The notes beneath the pieces are model-generated. The model was not told the DNA's origin. It saw only the letters and a list, made by a program, of their open reading frames with translations, and did no database searches. Source: Desulfovibrio sp. (GTDB lineage Bacteria; Desulfobacterota; Desulfovibrionia; Desulfovibrionales; Desulfovibrionaceae). Taken from it: 38,192 bases of DNA. The translations under genes were made by a program, and so were the position numbers. This document shows positions 8,201 through 16,166 of this stretch, piece by piece (the first letter of the stretch is position 1; every line of letters starts with the position of its first letter). The stretch covers positions 5,897 to 44,088 of the forward strand of contig JAAUYU010000019.1 of the NCBI GenBank assembly GCA_014804965.1. The letters run 5' to 3'.

Positions 8201-9656
8201 CAAAATTCTCGATGAAGGAGCCGCAGCCCGCGGAGCAGGCCTCGTTGAGGCTGATGCGGTCGATGACGCCCTCGCGCACCCGCATGCACTTGATGTCCTG
8301 GCCGCCGATGTCGAGGATGAAGGAGACCTTGGGCTCGAAAAAGGACGCGGCCGTGAAGTGGGCCACGGTCTCCACCTCGTCCACGTCCAGGCGCAGGGCA
8401 GCCGTCAGGAGTGCGCTGCCATAGCCCGTGGCCGCGGCCGCGCGGATGGTGAGGCCCGGCTTCTTGCGGCGGTAAATTTCGGCGAGCACGCCAAGGGCGG
8501 CGCTGAGCGGGTCGCCCTTGTTGGCCTCATAAAAGGAATAGAGCAGCCGCCCCTCGCCGTCGATGAGCGCGGCCTTGATGGTGGTGGAGCCACAGTCGAA
8601 GCCGAGCCAGGCGTCGCCTTCCGCCTCCTCCAACGGCAGCGCGGGCACGGAATGGTCCGCGTGGCGGGCGGCAAAGGAGGCGCGCTCCTCCTCGTCGGCA
8701 AAAAGCGCGGGCAGGCGGCCGCAGCCCTCGGGCGGTGTGCCGTGCTCCAAAAGGTCCAGGGCGCGAGCAAAGGAAAAGTCCGGGCTTGCCATGTCCCGTG
8801 CGTGCCAGGCCGCGCCGAGGGCCACGAAGAAGTGGCCATCCTCGGGAAAGACCGCCTCGGTCATTTCCGCAAGCTGTGCCGTGAAGCGCTCGCGCAGGGA
8901 GGCGAGGAAGAAGAGCGGCCCCCCGAGAAACACCACCTTGCCCTTGATGGGCCGCCCGCGCGCGAGGCCGCCGATGGTCTGGCCCACCACGGCCTGCATG
9001 ATGGAGGCGGCAATGTCCTCGCGGGCGCAGCCCTCGTTGAGCAGGGGGAGGATGTCGCTCTTGGCGAACACGCCGCAGCGCGAGGCGATGGGATAGATGG
9101 TCTTGTGGCGAAGGGCCAGCGCGTCCAGGCCGCCCGCGTCCGTGCCGATGAAGGCCGCCATCTGGTCGATGAAGGCCCCGGTGCCGCCGGCGCAGGTCTC
9201 GTTCATGCGCTGTTCCGCGCCGCCCGTGAGGAAGATGAGCTTTGCGTCCTCGCCACCGAGCTCGATGACGGCGTCGGCGTCCGGTATCTTGCGGCCGATG
9301 GCGAGGCTTGAGGCGAGCACCTCCTGAATGAAGGGAAGCCCCAGCTCCCCGGCGAGGGAAATGCCCCCGGAGCCGGAAATGGCCGCCCGGCAGGGCCGCC
9401 CTTCGCCGAGCGGCGCCATCTCGCGCAAAAGCACCGCCGTGCAGCCGCGCACATCCGAAAAGTGGCGGCTGTACTTGCTGAAGATCACGCGGTCATCCGC
9501 ATCCAGCAGCACGGCCTTGACCGTGGTGGAGCCGATGTCCAGGCCCAGGTTCCAGGGGCGCGCGGCGGATGCGGGAGCGGCCTCCCCGGCAGGGGGAGGG
9601 GTGGGCGCGGGGGCTTTTTGTGCGGCGTCATTCGACGCCGGGGCGTCAATTTCCAT
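5265..9656 (-). CDS. giant acyl-CoA dehydratase activase (double BadF/HgdC domain plus DUF2229 and dehydratase-like part)
   Basis: A 1463-residue protein. Two ASKHA ATPase domains of the 2-hydroxyacyl-CoA dehydratase activator type lie in tandem, with phosphate loops LGLDIGSTTVKAV (about residue 37) and GFDCGSTTIKAAL (about 352). Each keeps both cysteines that bind the dimer-bridging [4Fe-4S] cluster in HgdC: ETCAGGTGAFID with SRCGVFAKSD, then EACSAGCGSFIE with TRCTVFMNSK. A Cys-rich knot near 637 (RCRRCANAC) follows, then a DUF2229-type region from about 700 (IGIPRALNIFENYPL). The C-terminal part has more cysteines in SQTGGGCRATNYVGF (about 1142) and CMQPFGCLPNHIVGKG (about 1395), like dehydratase subunits. 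Activases use ATP to drive one electron onto a dehydratase; no separate dehydratase gene is nearby. The start at 9656 has no clear ribosome site, and the first 30 residues are low-complexity Ala/Pro. Confidence 0.9.
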   Translation of the reverse strand: MEIDAPASNDAAQKAPAPTPPPAGEAAPASAARPWNLGLDIGSTTVKAVLLDADDRVIFSKYSRHFSDVRGCTAVLLREMAPLGEGRPCRAAISGSGGISLAGELGLPFIQEVLASSLAIGRKIPDADAVIELGGEDAKLIFLTGGAEQRMNETCAGGTGAFIDQMAAFIGTDAGGLDALALRHKTIYPIASRCGVFAKSDILPLLNEGCAREDIAASIMQAVVGQTIGGLARGRPIKGKVVFLGGPLFFLASLRERFTAQLAEMTEAVFPEDGHFFVALGAAWHARDMASPDFSFARALDLLEHGTPPEGCGRLPALFADEEERASFAARHADHSVPALPLEEAEGDAWLGFDCGSTTIKAALIDGEGRLLYSFYEANKGDPLSAALGVLAEIYRRKKPGLTIRAAAATGYGSALLTAALRLDVDEVETVAHFTAASFFEPKVSFILDIGGQDIKCMRVREGVIDRISLNEACSAGCGSFIENFAESLAMPLPDFVAAALNARSPVDLGTRCTVFMNSKVKQAQKEGVAVGDIAAGLSWAVVRNAIFKVMKISHTAELGDCVVAQGGAFRNDALLRALELELGVRVTRPGIAGIMGAFGAALIAKKRGPAVGAATALIGPEAVAAFSARTATTRCRRCANACLLTVTSFGDGRRFISGNRCERGAEHEPQRRPNLYAYKQQRVFEPYVPLAADKAPRGSIGIPRALNIFENYPLWFTLLTRLGFRVELSAPSSKEIFYRGHDTIPSQTVCYPAKLSHGHVRDLVDKGVRTIFFPCVQREQKGAGFGGAGYNCPVVIGYPELLARNMGILEEKGVTLIHSFLPLERELLGRRLREIPFFADIPADEMEAAVTAAFDEMDAYRRDIRAAGEAALKELAQSGEMGLILAGHPYHTDPEVHHGVAELVTSCGLAVLTEDSVAHLMPDPGPLRVVDQWAYHSRLYRAGALATAADNLAVLQLLSFGCGLDAVTADQLEEIVRRGGRLYAQIKVDEGANLGPARIRIRSLLAAMRDQKERREAAATVRKISDAGASRPTCRKAGPAASAHDDAPAFTHDMRHTHTLLVPQMSPMHFQFVPEIFGAEGYDAVLLPTVSRKAIELGLRHVNNDACYPAIVVIGQLLEAVLGGQYDTNKIALVISQTGGGCRATNYVGFLRKALHDAGLSHIPIASFSTSISSPGIPLTRRIFKRLIMTGHYGDALMRMVHRLRPYEREPGMVEALACEWAAKARGNIASGGVLRFQRNMLAMIREFDRLPITTEERRPRVGLVGEILLKYHPDANNNAARIIEEEGGEAVVTDLIDFLLYNFYDHVFNYRHLAGPRRDARVAMAGIAFLEFTRLFMRYGFRRSRRFSAPARFHDLRRRTRNLISLGHQTGEGWLLGAEMVRMLESGVSGILCMQPFGCLPNHIVGKGLIRELKRRYPKATITALDYDPGASEVNQINRIKLMMRAGLHEASGGAQSAGGA

Positions 9657-9716
9657 CGCGTTGTGTGAGGCGCGGCACAGGGGGCGCGGCCCGTGTGCCT
9701 GTTCTGCTGTCTTTTC

Positions 9717-10502
9717 CTACTGGCGGCCGAGAATCCAGTAGGTGTCAAAACCGTCGTCGAGGAAGCCGTCGTCGATGCCCGCGAATCCGGCCTGGGCGAA
9801 GAGGCGGCGGTATTCGGCGCGGGTTCGCCGCCAGCCCCAGAACTGCTGCCGCCGGATGCCGAGCAGGTGCAGCACCGCGCGGATGAGTATCTTGATGGCG
9901 TTCACAAAGCTGCCGATGAAGGAATCCTCCTCCAGAAGCGACGCCGAAAGGCAGATGAGCTCGCCGCCGGGGGCAAGCTGGCTGCGCAGTTCCCCGAGCA
10001 CATGGACGAGCTCGCGCGTGGGGATGCCGTAATCCACCGCGGAAAGATAGATGACGTCGTACTGCACGTCCGGCGGCAGGCACGCGGGCGGAAGGCCGAT
10101 ATAGATGCGCTCCGCCGGGATGAGGCGCCTGAGCCAGCGCATCCCCACAGTGCTCGGCTCGTTGACGTGCAGCTCCACCCCCGGCAGCTCCTCGAGGAGG
10201 AGCTTTTCCATATAGCCCACGCCGCTGCCGATGGAGAGCACCCGCGCGGGTCCGTCGTTGTCGCGCAGGCCGTCCTCGCACTGGCCGGCCACCACCTCGC
10301 GGATGCGGTCGGCGAGCCAGCGGGCGTCCTTGGCCTTGTTGGCGCGCCAGCGGGAGGGCAGATCGTTCCAGCCCTGGTAGCGGCGGAAGAGCTCCTCATA
10401 AAAGGTGGCGTAGAACTTGGGGTCCGCCAGGTGGAAGAACGAAATATGCGAGAAGGCCGTGAAGGGGATACCCTGCCAGCTTTCCTGATAAAATCGCCGC
10501 AC
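9717..10502 (-). CDS. class I SAM-dependent methyltransferase
   Basis: A 261-residue protein with a Rossmann methyltransferase core. Motif I, VLSIGSGVGYMEKLLLEE, binds SAM. An acidic strand end follows (VELHVNEPS), then YDVIYLSAVDYGIP in the motif IV position and LAPGGELICLSASLL as motif VI. The substrate is not evident. I chose GTG at 10502 because AAGGAGG lies nine bases before it; the frame continues upstream to a TTG at 10544, but that adds a basic segment with no ribosome site. The gene is 60 bases upstream of the giant activase in the same direction, so the two may share a transcript from the promoter at 10553-10581. A link in function is not established. Confidence 0.8.
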   Translation of the reverse strand: MRRFYQESWQGIPFTAFSHISFFHLADPKFYATFYEELFRRYQGWNDLPSRWRANKAKDARWLADRIREVVAGQCEDGLRDNDGPARVLSIGSGVGYMEKLLLEELPGVELHVNEPSTVGMRWLRRLIPAERIYIGLPPACLPPDVQYDVIYLSAVDYGIPTRELVHVLGELRSQLAPGGELICLSASLLEEDSFIGSFVNAIKILIRAVLHLLGIRRQQFWGWRRTRAEYRRLFAQAGFAGIDDGFLDDGFDTYWILGRQ

Positions 10503-10552
10503 TCTCTTGCGCCTCCTTGAGGGCCCGGCCCCCCGTGCATCCAAGGCCGCTT

Positions 10553-10581
10553 AATATAACGCACGATGCCCCGGTGCGCAA
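10553..10581 (-). promoter_or_regulatory. sigma-70-type promoter for the methyltransferase gene
   Basis: On the minus strand TTGCGC (10576-10581) and TATATT (10553-10558) are spaced by 17 bases, about 50 bases ahead of the GTG start. It stands out in otherwise GC-rich DNA. Confidence 0.5.
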
Positions 10582-10671
10582 TGCCCGCGCCCGCGCGCCA
10601 CGGCAAGTTGCCACGGGGCGGCTTTCCGATTAGAGCAGTCGCACGGAACTTTGCCAGGAGAGGAGGAAAAC

Positions 10672-11313
10672 ATGTCTTCTTCACGCGAACAGGGGGGGCA
10701 GGAGCCGCTCACCCTCACGCCGGACAGGCTGGAACGCCTGGCCGACTTCTGCAACGAGGCCGGGATGCTCCGGCACACGCCGCGCAGCGGCTACGCCTTT
10801 CTCGGCAGCGGCAAGGAAAGCGTGGCCGAACACTCCTACAGGACCACGGTGCTCGGCTACCTGCTCGCGCGCATGGCCGGGCTAGAGCCCTCGCGCGTGG
10901 TCATGCTCTGTCTCTTCCATGACCTGCACGAGGCGCGCACCGGCGACTTCAACTATGTGAACCACCGCTACGACACCTGCCGGGCGCGCGCGGCCCTGGA
11001 GGACGCCACGGAAGGCACGGGCCTTGCGCCGGACATCCTCGGCGCGTGGGACGAGCTTGAGGCGGCGGAAACCGGGGCCGCGCGCCTCGCCCATGACGCG
11101 GACCAGCTGGACCTCATCTGCAATCTCCAGGCCGAGCTCTCGCGCGGCAACGAATTCGCCCGTGAGTGGCTGGACAGCGCGCTCAAGCGCCTGCGCACGC
11201 CCGAGGGCCGCGAACTTGCCGAGGCCGTCCTGCGCACGGACCCCAACCAGTGGTGGTATGGCCGCGTGGACAAGACGTGGTGGGTGCGCCACGGCCTCCC
11301 CGACGAGGACTGA
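10672..11313 (+). CDS. HD-domain hydrolase, YfbR/HDDC2 type
   Basis: A 213-residue metal-dependent phosphohydrolase of the HD family. The metal ligands are in order: His54 (VAEHSYR), His83-Asp84 (LFHDLHEARTGD), and a third Asp within HDADQLDL (residues 141-147). The spacing and the phrase HDLHEARTGD fit the YfbR/HDDC2 group, several of which are 5'-deoxynucleotidases acting on dNMPs; the substrate here is inferred only from family. The ATG at 10672 follows AGGAGG with ideal spacing, so the seven-codon upstream extension is not used. The gene is divergent from the methyltransferase and convergent with argB, whose stop is 28 bases away. Confidence 0.85.
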   Translation: MSSSREQGGQEPLTLTPDRLERLADFCNEAGMLRHTPRSGYAFLGSGKESVAEHSYRTTVLGYLLARMAGLEPSRVVMLCLFHDLHEARTGDFNYVNHRYDTCRARAALEDATEGTGLAPDILGAWDELEAAETGAARLAHDADQLDLICNLQAELSRGNEFAREWLDSALKRLRTPEGRELAEAVLRTDPNQWWYGRVDKTWWVRHGLPDED

Positions 11314-11340
11314 GCCCCGCTGCCTTGCGTCCCGCGCGGG

Positions 11341-12123
11341 CTAGGGCGTTACCAGGGTGCCGAGCGGCGCTTCTTCGAGGAGGAAGCGGCGGAGGCTCGA
11401 GGGCGCGCGGCCGTCAAGGATGAGTGCGCGCCCGCAGCCCGCGGCCAGCGCCCCGAGGCAGGCCTCCACCTTGGGAATCATGCCGCCGCTGATGACCCCC
11501 GCTTCGCGCAAGCTCGCGATTGCCGCCCCGTCAAGGCGCGGCAGCAGTTTCCCCTCGCCGTTGAGCACGCCGGGCACGTCGGAAATGAGCACAAAATACT
11601 CGGCCCGAAGCGCCCCGGCCAGCGCCCCGGCCGCCGTGTCCGCATTGATGTTCAGGGCCTCGCCGTCCGGACCCGAGGCCACGGGCGCCACCACGGGTAC
11701 GAAGCCGCCGTCGAGCAGGCAGCGGGGGAGCGCCGGGTCCACGCGGACGACCTCGCCCACGAGGCCCAGGGCCGGATTTTTCTGGCGCGCGCGCAAAAGG
11801 CCGCCGTCCCGCCCGGAAATACCCGCCGCCGCCACCCCGCGGGCCGCGAGCTCGCTGACCACGGCCTTGTTCACCTGCCCGCAGAGCACCATTTCCACCG
11901 CTTCCATGGTGGCCGCGTCGGTCACGCGCAGGCCGTCGGCAAAGCGGCTCTCGATATGGAGGCGCTCAAGCAGGGCGCTTATCTGCGGGCCGCCGCCGTG
12001 GACGACCACAAGGCGGAAGCCCCGCCCGGCAAGCAGGGCCAGGTCTTCCGCAAAGGCGCGGGCAAGTTCCGGCTTGTCCATGGCGTGACCGCCATACTTG
12101 ATGACCACAGTACTTGCTTTCAT
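11341..12123 (-). CDS. argB: acetylglutamate kinase
   Basis: A 260-residue amino-acid kinase that phosphorylates N-acetylglutamate, the second step of arginine synthesis in the cytoplasm. It shows VVIKYGGHAMD with the catalytic Lys (residue 9), the glycine loop VVHGGGPQIS, the substrate-binding stretch FADGLRVTD, and NINADTAAGALAGAL with the Asp and Asn of the active site. The final part has GGMIPKVEACLGAL and GRALILDGR. The length is normal for the family (about 260-300). No N-terminal arginine-sensing helix is evident, so feedback inhibition cannot be inferred. The start has GAGG as ribosome site. It lies 25 bases downstream of queA, in the same direction, so it is probably co-transcribed, although the two pathways are unrelated. 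Confidence 0.95.
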   Translation of the reverse strand: MKASTVVIKYGGHAMDKPELARAFAEDLALLAGRGFRLVVVHGGGPQISALLERLHIESRFADGLRVTDAATMEAVEMVLCGQVNKAVVSELAARGVAAAGISGRDGGLLRARQKNPALGLVGEVVRVDPALPRCLLDGGFVPVVAPVASGPDGEALNINADTAAGALAGALRAEYFVLISDVPGVLNGEGKLLPRLDGAAIASLREAGVISGGMIPKVEACLGALAAGCGRALILDGRAPSSLRRFLLEEAPLGTLVTP

Positions 12124-12148
12124 GGAAAAATCCTCGCGTTTTCGTAAA

Positions 12149-13387
12149 TCAGCGGATGAGCATGGCGTCGCCGTAGGAGAAAAAGTGGTAACCTCGCCGC
12201 ACGGCCTCGGCATAGGCGGCGAGCATCCGCCTCCGGCCCGCAAATGCCGAAACGAGCATGAGCAGGGATGATCCGGGCAGGTGAAAATTGGTCACGAGCG
12301 CGTCCACCACGCGGAAGGGCCTGCCGGGATAGAGAAAAATATTCGTCCAGCCCGCAAAGGGGCGCACCTCCCCGCACTGGGCCGCCACACCCTCGAGCGC
12401 GCGGGCGCTTGTGGTGCCCACGGCCACCACGGGACGGCCCTCGGCCCGCGCCGCAGCCACGGCATGGGCCGTTTTCTCGGGGATTTCCATATATTCCGAA
12501 TGGATGTCATGCTGCCGGATGTCCTCGCAGCGCACCGGGCTGAAGGTCCCATAGCCCACATAGAGGGTGACTTCCCGCCAGTCGAAGCCACGGGCGCGCA
12601 ACCCCTCCCGCAGTTCGGGGGTGAAGTGCAGACCGGCCGTGGGCGCGGCCGCGGAGCCCGTCTTGTCGGATCTCGCATAGATGGTCTGGTAGCGCTCGGC
12701 GTCCCCGCTCTCCGCAGGGCGGCGGATATAGGGCGGCAGCGGCATCTTCCCCGCGCGCGCAAAGGCCGCGGCGAGGTCGCCTCGCCACTGGAGGCGCACC
12801 CGGTGCCGCCCGAAGGGGCCTTTTTCCAGCAGGGTCGCCGTGATGTCGCCGTCCAGTGTGAGCTGCTCGCCCTCGCGCAGCTTACCCCCCGAGCGCACGA
12901 GGCCCTCGGCCACGGCGCTGAGTCTGCCGCCGAGCGCGGCTTCGGCCGCTTCGGGCTGCGCCAGCAGGAGGGGCAGCGGCGTGAGCAGGAGAAATTCCAC
13001 CGCGCCGCCCGTGGCCTCGCGCCTGCCGCCAAGCCGCGCGGGCAGCACGCGCGAATTGTTGGCCACGATGAGCGCGCCCTCGGGGAGCCAGCGGCCGAGC
13101 TCGCCGAAGTGGGTATGTTGTGGGTCCGCGCCCGCGCGGTCCAGCACCATGAGGCGCGAAGCGCCCCGCGCCTCGGGGGGAAACTGCGCTATCTGCGCCT
13201 CGGGCAGGGGAAAGTTGTAGCTTTGGAGGGAAAAATCTTCGGGTTCCGGGGCCACGGCAAAGGCAGCCCGCCCGACGCTCCACGTCGAGGCTTGCCAGCC
13301 CGGTCCGGAGAGGCTAGGCTGCTCCGCAGTGTCCGGGCTCTCCGGTGTGCCCGGCGTCCTCGGGCGGTCCCCACCGGGAATGACCAT
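12149..13387 (-). CDS. queA: S-adenosylmethionine:tRNA ribosyltransferase-isomerase
   Basis: QueA moves the ribosyl part of SAM onto 7-aminomethyl-7-deazaguanine at the wobble position of tRNA, making epoxyqueuosine. The 412-residue product contains the family core: QIAQFPPEARGASRLMVLDR, IVANNSRVLPARL, YQTIYARSDKTGSAAAPTAG, LYVGYGTFSPVR and VTNFHLPGSSLLMLVSAF. The ATG at 13387 follows AAGGAG at eight bases. This gives an N-terminal extension of about 55 Pro/Ser-rich residues before the usual beginning (LQSYNFPLPEAQIAQ); no Met or well-placed GTG occurs between, so the extension may be real. The gene is divergent from the lipoprotein gene with 66 bases between. Confidence 0.93.
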   Translation of the reverse strand: MVIPGGDRPRTPGTPESPDTAEQPSLSGPGWQASTWSVGRAAFAVAPEPEDFSLQSYNFPLPEAQIAQFPPEARGASRLMVLDRAGADPQHTHFGELGRWLPEGALIVANNSRVLPARLGGRREATGGAVEFLLLTPLPLLLAQPEAAEAALGGRLSAVAEGLVRSGGKLREGEQLTLDGDITATLLEKGPFGRHRVRLQWRGDLAAAFARAGKMPLPPYIRRPAESGDAERYQTIYARSDKTGSAAAPTAGLHFTPELREGLRARGFDWREVTLYVGYGTFSPVRCEDIRQHDIHSEYMEIPEKTAHAVAAARAEGRPVVAVGTTSARALEGVAAQCGEVRPFAGWTNIFLYPGRPFRVVDALVTNFHLPGSSLLMLVSAFAGRRRMLAAYAEAVRRGYHFFSYGDAMLIR

Positions 13388-13453
13388 ATGCGGAGCTCCT
13401 TTTCCTGTCCCGGAAGGCTGACGGACCGGGCCCGCGCCTTCACTTGCCAAAAA

Positions 13454-14083
13454 ATGAGTATAGCCATGCGTCGGCAGCTTGTCACCAGTATTCTTGCCCT
13501 CTTCGTCTGCACGGTGCTGCTTTCGGGCTGCGCCTCCATGGGGCTGGAGAATCCCTTTGCCAGCGATCCCCTCACCGGCGGCGTGGACACCACCACGAGC
13601 GCGCTCCTCAACGTGCCGCTGCCCGCGGGCCTCCAGCGCTATCCCTCGCACGGCTACAGCGGCACCACTTCCGGCGGCGGCCGCCAGGGCCTCGAGGTGC
13701 TGCGCGGCAATGTCAACGCGGCCGCGTGCGCCATGGAGATCTTCTCGGCCCTCAAGAGTCACGGCTGGCAGTTGCGCCTCGCGCTGCACAAGGAAGACCA
13801 CATGCTCCAGGTGTATGAAAAGGGCACAGAAATGGCGGTGCTCACCTTCCGCAGCCAGGCCGTGCTCACCATCCTCGAAATATGGCTCGGGGAGCGCCTG
13901 CCCGACGGCGCCACGCTGGAGATGCCTCTGGAGGACCCGGGCGTGAGCGGGGGCGGCGCGGAACTTCCGGGCGAGGAATACGGCCCCCTGAACGAAGCCG
14001 GGGAGAGCTCTGGCGGCGCTTCCGCCCCAGCGCCCAAGCCCGGCACCGTGGAGCAGTGGGGCGTCGAGGAGCGTGCCCTGTGA
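13454..14083 (+). CDS. lipoprotein of unknown function, coupled to coaBC
   Basis: A 209-residue lipoprotein. After MRRQ comes a hydrophobic signal ending in the lipobox LLSGC, so the mature protein is anchored by a lipidated Cys. The central region (about 70-150) is a compact alpha/beta domain with LEVLRGNVNAAACAMEIF, a tail-like HGWQLRLALHKEDHMLQVYEKG, and a hydrophobic helix VLTILEIWLG. The last 45 residues are a Gly/Ser/Pro-rich tail. The family was not recognised. Two start codons, 13454 and 13466, are possible; the second makes a more typical signal peptide (MRRQLVTSIL), but neither has a good ribosome site. The stop codon overlaps the GTG start of coaBC, so translation of the two is probably linked. 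Confidence 0.8.
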   Translation: MSIAMRRQLVTSILALFVCTVLLSGCASMGLENPFASDPLTGGVDTTTSALLNVPLPAGLQRYPSHGYSGTTSGGGRQGLEVLRGNVNAAACAMEIFSALKSHGWQLRLALHKEDHMLQVYEKGTEMAVLTFRSQAVLTILEIWLGERLPDGATLEMPLEDPGVSGGGAELPGEEYGPLNEAGESSGGASAPAPKPGTVEQWGVEERAL

Positions 14084-15336
14084 GCGCGCTCTGGGCCGAC
14101 ACCCCTTTCATGGACAGCGGCAAGTTCTCCGGGCGGCGGCTGCATCTCGGGGTGAGCGGTTCCGTGGCCTGCTACAAGGCCGTGGAGCTTCTGCGCGCCT
14201 GGCGGCGGCTGGAGCTGGAGGTCACGGCCACGCTCACCGCGGGCGCGCGCGAATTCGTGACGCCGCTGCTTTTCGCATCGCTCGGGGCCGCCCATGTCTA
14301 TGGTGAGATGTTCGCGCCCGCTGAGGACGTTTTTGCGCACCTCGCCCCGGGCCAGGAGGCCGAGGCCATGATCGTGGCCCCGGCCACGGCCGACGTGCTT
14401 TCGCGGCTGGCGGCAGGGGCCGCTTCCGATATGCTCTCTGCGCAGGCGCTCGCCTTTGCCGGGCCGCTCGTCGTGGCCCCGGCCATGAACCCGCGCATGT
14501 GGGCGCATCCTGCCACGCAGGAGAATGTGGCGCGACTCGTCGCCCGCGGGGTGGTCATGGTGGGGCCCGACAGCGGGGAGGCCGCCTGCGGCGACCAGGG
14601 CCGGGGGCGGCTGGCCGAGCCGGACGCCATCTTTTTTGCCGCGCTCCGCGCATTGGCCCCGCAGGACATGGCGGGCTTGCGCGTCATGGTGACGCTCGGG
14701 CCCACGCGCGAGCCCTGGGACGGCGTGCGCTACTGGTCCAACCCTTCCAGCGGGCGCATGGGCGCGGCGCTCGCCACCTGCGCGTGGCTGCGCGGGGCTT
14801 CCGTCACGGCCATTTGCGGCCCCGGCGTGCGGATGCGGCTCCCCGAGGGCGTCACCCGCGTGGACGTGACCACGGCGGCTCAAATGTTCACGGCGGCGAG
14901 CGAGCTCTGGCCGCAGATGGACATGGGCTTTTTCAGCGCGGCCGTGGCGGATTTCTCCCCCGAGCGCCCGGCGGACGGCGGTGAGGGCAAGTTCAAGAAG
15001 AACGGGGCGGAAGACGGCCTGACCCTCACCTTCACGCCCAATGCCGATATTTTGCGCACGCTCGCGGCCGCCCGCCGTCCGGGCCAGCGGGTGCTCGGCT
15101 TCGCCGCGGAAATCGTGCCGGATATGGAGAGCCTGCTCGCCTTGGCGCGCCTCAAGCTCACAAGCAAGGACGCGGACATGGTGGCGGCCAATCCCGTCAA
15201 TGCCGGGCACGGGGCCTTCGGCGCGGCCGAGGCCTCCATGGCCGTTGTGGACCGGAACGGCCACGAGGAAATCTGGAACGCACGCAGCAAGGCGGACATC
15301 GCCTGGGACCTCTGCTCATGGCTTTTGCGGATCTGA
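14080..15336 (+). CDS. coaBC: bifunctional phosphopantothenoylcysteine decarboxylase / phosphopantothenate-cysteine ligase
   Basis: A 418-residue CoaBC, which performs two consecutive steps of coenzyme A synthesis. The N-terminal CoaC flavoprotein half has GVSGSVACYKAVELL, the active-site His (residue 87 in DVFAHL), the PAMN motif (134-137) and the catalytic Cys170 in EAACGDQGRGRLAEP. The CoaB half starts near 205 with VTLGPTREPWDGVRYWSNPSSGRMG and includes AAVADFSPERP and KFKKN. The GTG at 14080 is chosen because GAGGAG lies eight bases before it and it overlaps the preceding stop (GTGA). The ATG at 14110 is the alternative. The next gene starts 19 bases before the coaBC stop. Confidence 0.95.
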   Translation: MSALWADTPFMDSGKFSGRRLHLGVSGSVACYKAVELLRAWRRLELEVTATLTAGAREFVTPLLFASLGAAHVYGEMFAPAEDVFAHLAPGQEAEAMIVAPATADVLSRLAAGAASDMLSAQALAFAGPLVVAPAMNPRMWAHPATQENVARLVARGVVMVGPDSGEAACGDQGRGRLAEPDAIFFAALRALAPQDMAGLRVMVTLGPTREPWDGVRYWSNPSSGRMGAALATCAWLRGASVTAICGPGVRMRLPEGVTRVDVTTAAQMFTAASELWPQMDMGFFSAAVADFSPERPADGGEGKFKKNGAEDGLTLTFTPNADILRTLAAARRPGQRVLGFAAEIVPDMESLLALARLKLTSKDADMVAANPVNAGHGAFGAAEASMAVVDRNGHEEIWNARSKADIAWDLCSWLLRI

Positions 15337-16133
15337 GCTTCACCGCTGCCTTGTGGCGGGGCCGGGGCCTCTGCTGGCTCACCGCCAGTGCGGATCTTCC
15401 GCCGGGGCTCTCCCTCACCGCTGAGGTCCCTGTCACGGCCGCGCCCCGTGCCCCCGTTGCCCGGTCCGGTCGGCCCGCTTCCCCCGCGAGCTCCCGCGCG
15501 GCACGGCCGCCGCGTCCCGACGCAAGAGAGGAGCAGGCAAAGGTGCGCCAAGCCCCGCAAGCCGTTGCCCCTGCAGGAGCCTCCCCGCGCTGGCGGCCGC
15601 TTGCGCCCGACGCCCTGCCGCATCATTGGCAAAACCGCCTTGCCGCCACGCGCCCCGGCCTCGTGGCCTGGACCTACTGGAATCTCGCGCAGGACCTCTC
15701 CGCCGCAGGCGGAAGCGCCACCGGGGAGGACGCGGACGCCGAGGCCCGTGCCTTGCGCCGGAACTTTCTCGGGCGCCTTCTGCGCGAGCTCGCGCATCCC
15801 GCGGGCACGCATACCTTTTGGCCGGCCTGTATGCCGCAGGCGCAGGGCGCCCCCGTACCGGAGGCCGGACCGGACCTTGCGGCCCATCCCGAGGCCTTCT
15901 GGTCCGGCGCGGCGCACCTCGGCTGCCGCGCGGTCATCGTCATGGGGAGCGCCGCGGTGCGCGCCCTGGGCCTCCCCGGAAACGCGCGGCCGCTCAGTCA
16001 GTTGCGCTGGCGCGGCCAGCATGTGCTCGTTCTCTGGGAGGTGGATAGCCTCGCGCAGGATGCGGCGCGCTTCGGCCCCACGCTGGCCTTTCTCCGCCAG
16101 GCGCTCGGCCCTGTGACCGCGCCCCGGCGCTGA
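15318..16133 (+). CDS. protein of unknown function overlapping coaBC
   Basis: A 271-residue protein whose ATG lies inside the end of coaBC, a 19-base overlap that points to coupled translation. Residues 1-35 are a folded-looking start (MAFADLSFTAALWRGRGL). Residues 40-95 are a Pro/Ala/Arg-rich linker. The rest is one domain: GLVAWTYWNLAQDL, LRRNFLGRLLRELAHPAG, FWSGAAHLGCRAVIVMG, then LRWRGQHVLVLWEVDSLAQD. The alternation of short helices and hydrophobic strands suggests a single alpha/beta domain. There is no signal peptide or membrane segment. I do not recognise a family. The position suggests a conserved neighbour of CoA synthesis, but no role can be deduced. Confidence 0.7.
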   Translation: MAFADLSFTAALWRGRGLCWLTASADLPPGLSLTAEVPVTAAPRAPVARSGRPASPASSRAARPPRPDAREEQAKVRQAPQAVAPAGASPRWRPLAPDALPHHWQNRLAATRPGLVAWTYWNLAQDLSAAGGSATGEDADAEARALRRNFLGRLLRELAHPAGTHTFWPACMPQAQGAPVPEAGPDLAAHPEAFWSGAAHLGCRAVIVMGSAAVRALGLPGNARPLSQLRWRGQHVLVLWEVDSLAQDAARFGPTLAFLRQALGPVTAPRR

Positions 16134-16166
16134 GGCCACGGCTTTCAAACCCCACAAGGCCGCGGA

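Noticed and set aside
5715-9311. Open frame of 1198 codons on the plus strand
   Set aside because: It is antisense to the activase gene. The product is His/Gly/Ala/Glu-rich with no motif, the usual shadow of a GC-rich gene.
12281-13453. Upstream extension of the lipoprotein frame
   Set aside because: It covers queA in antisense, while the lipoprotein signal peptide fixes the start at 13454 or 13466.
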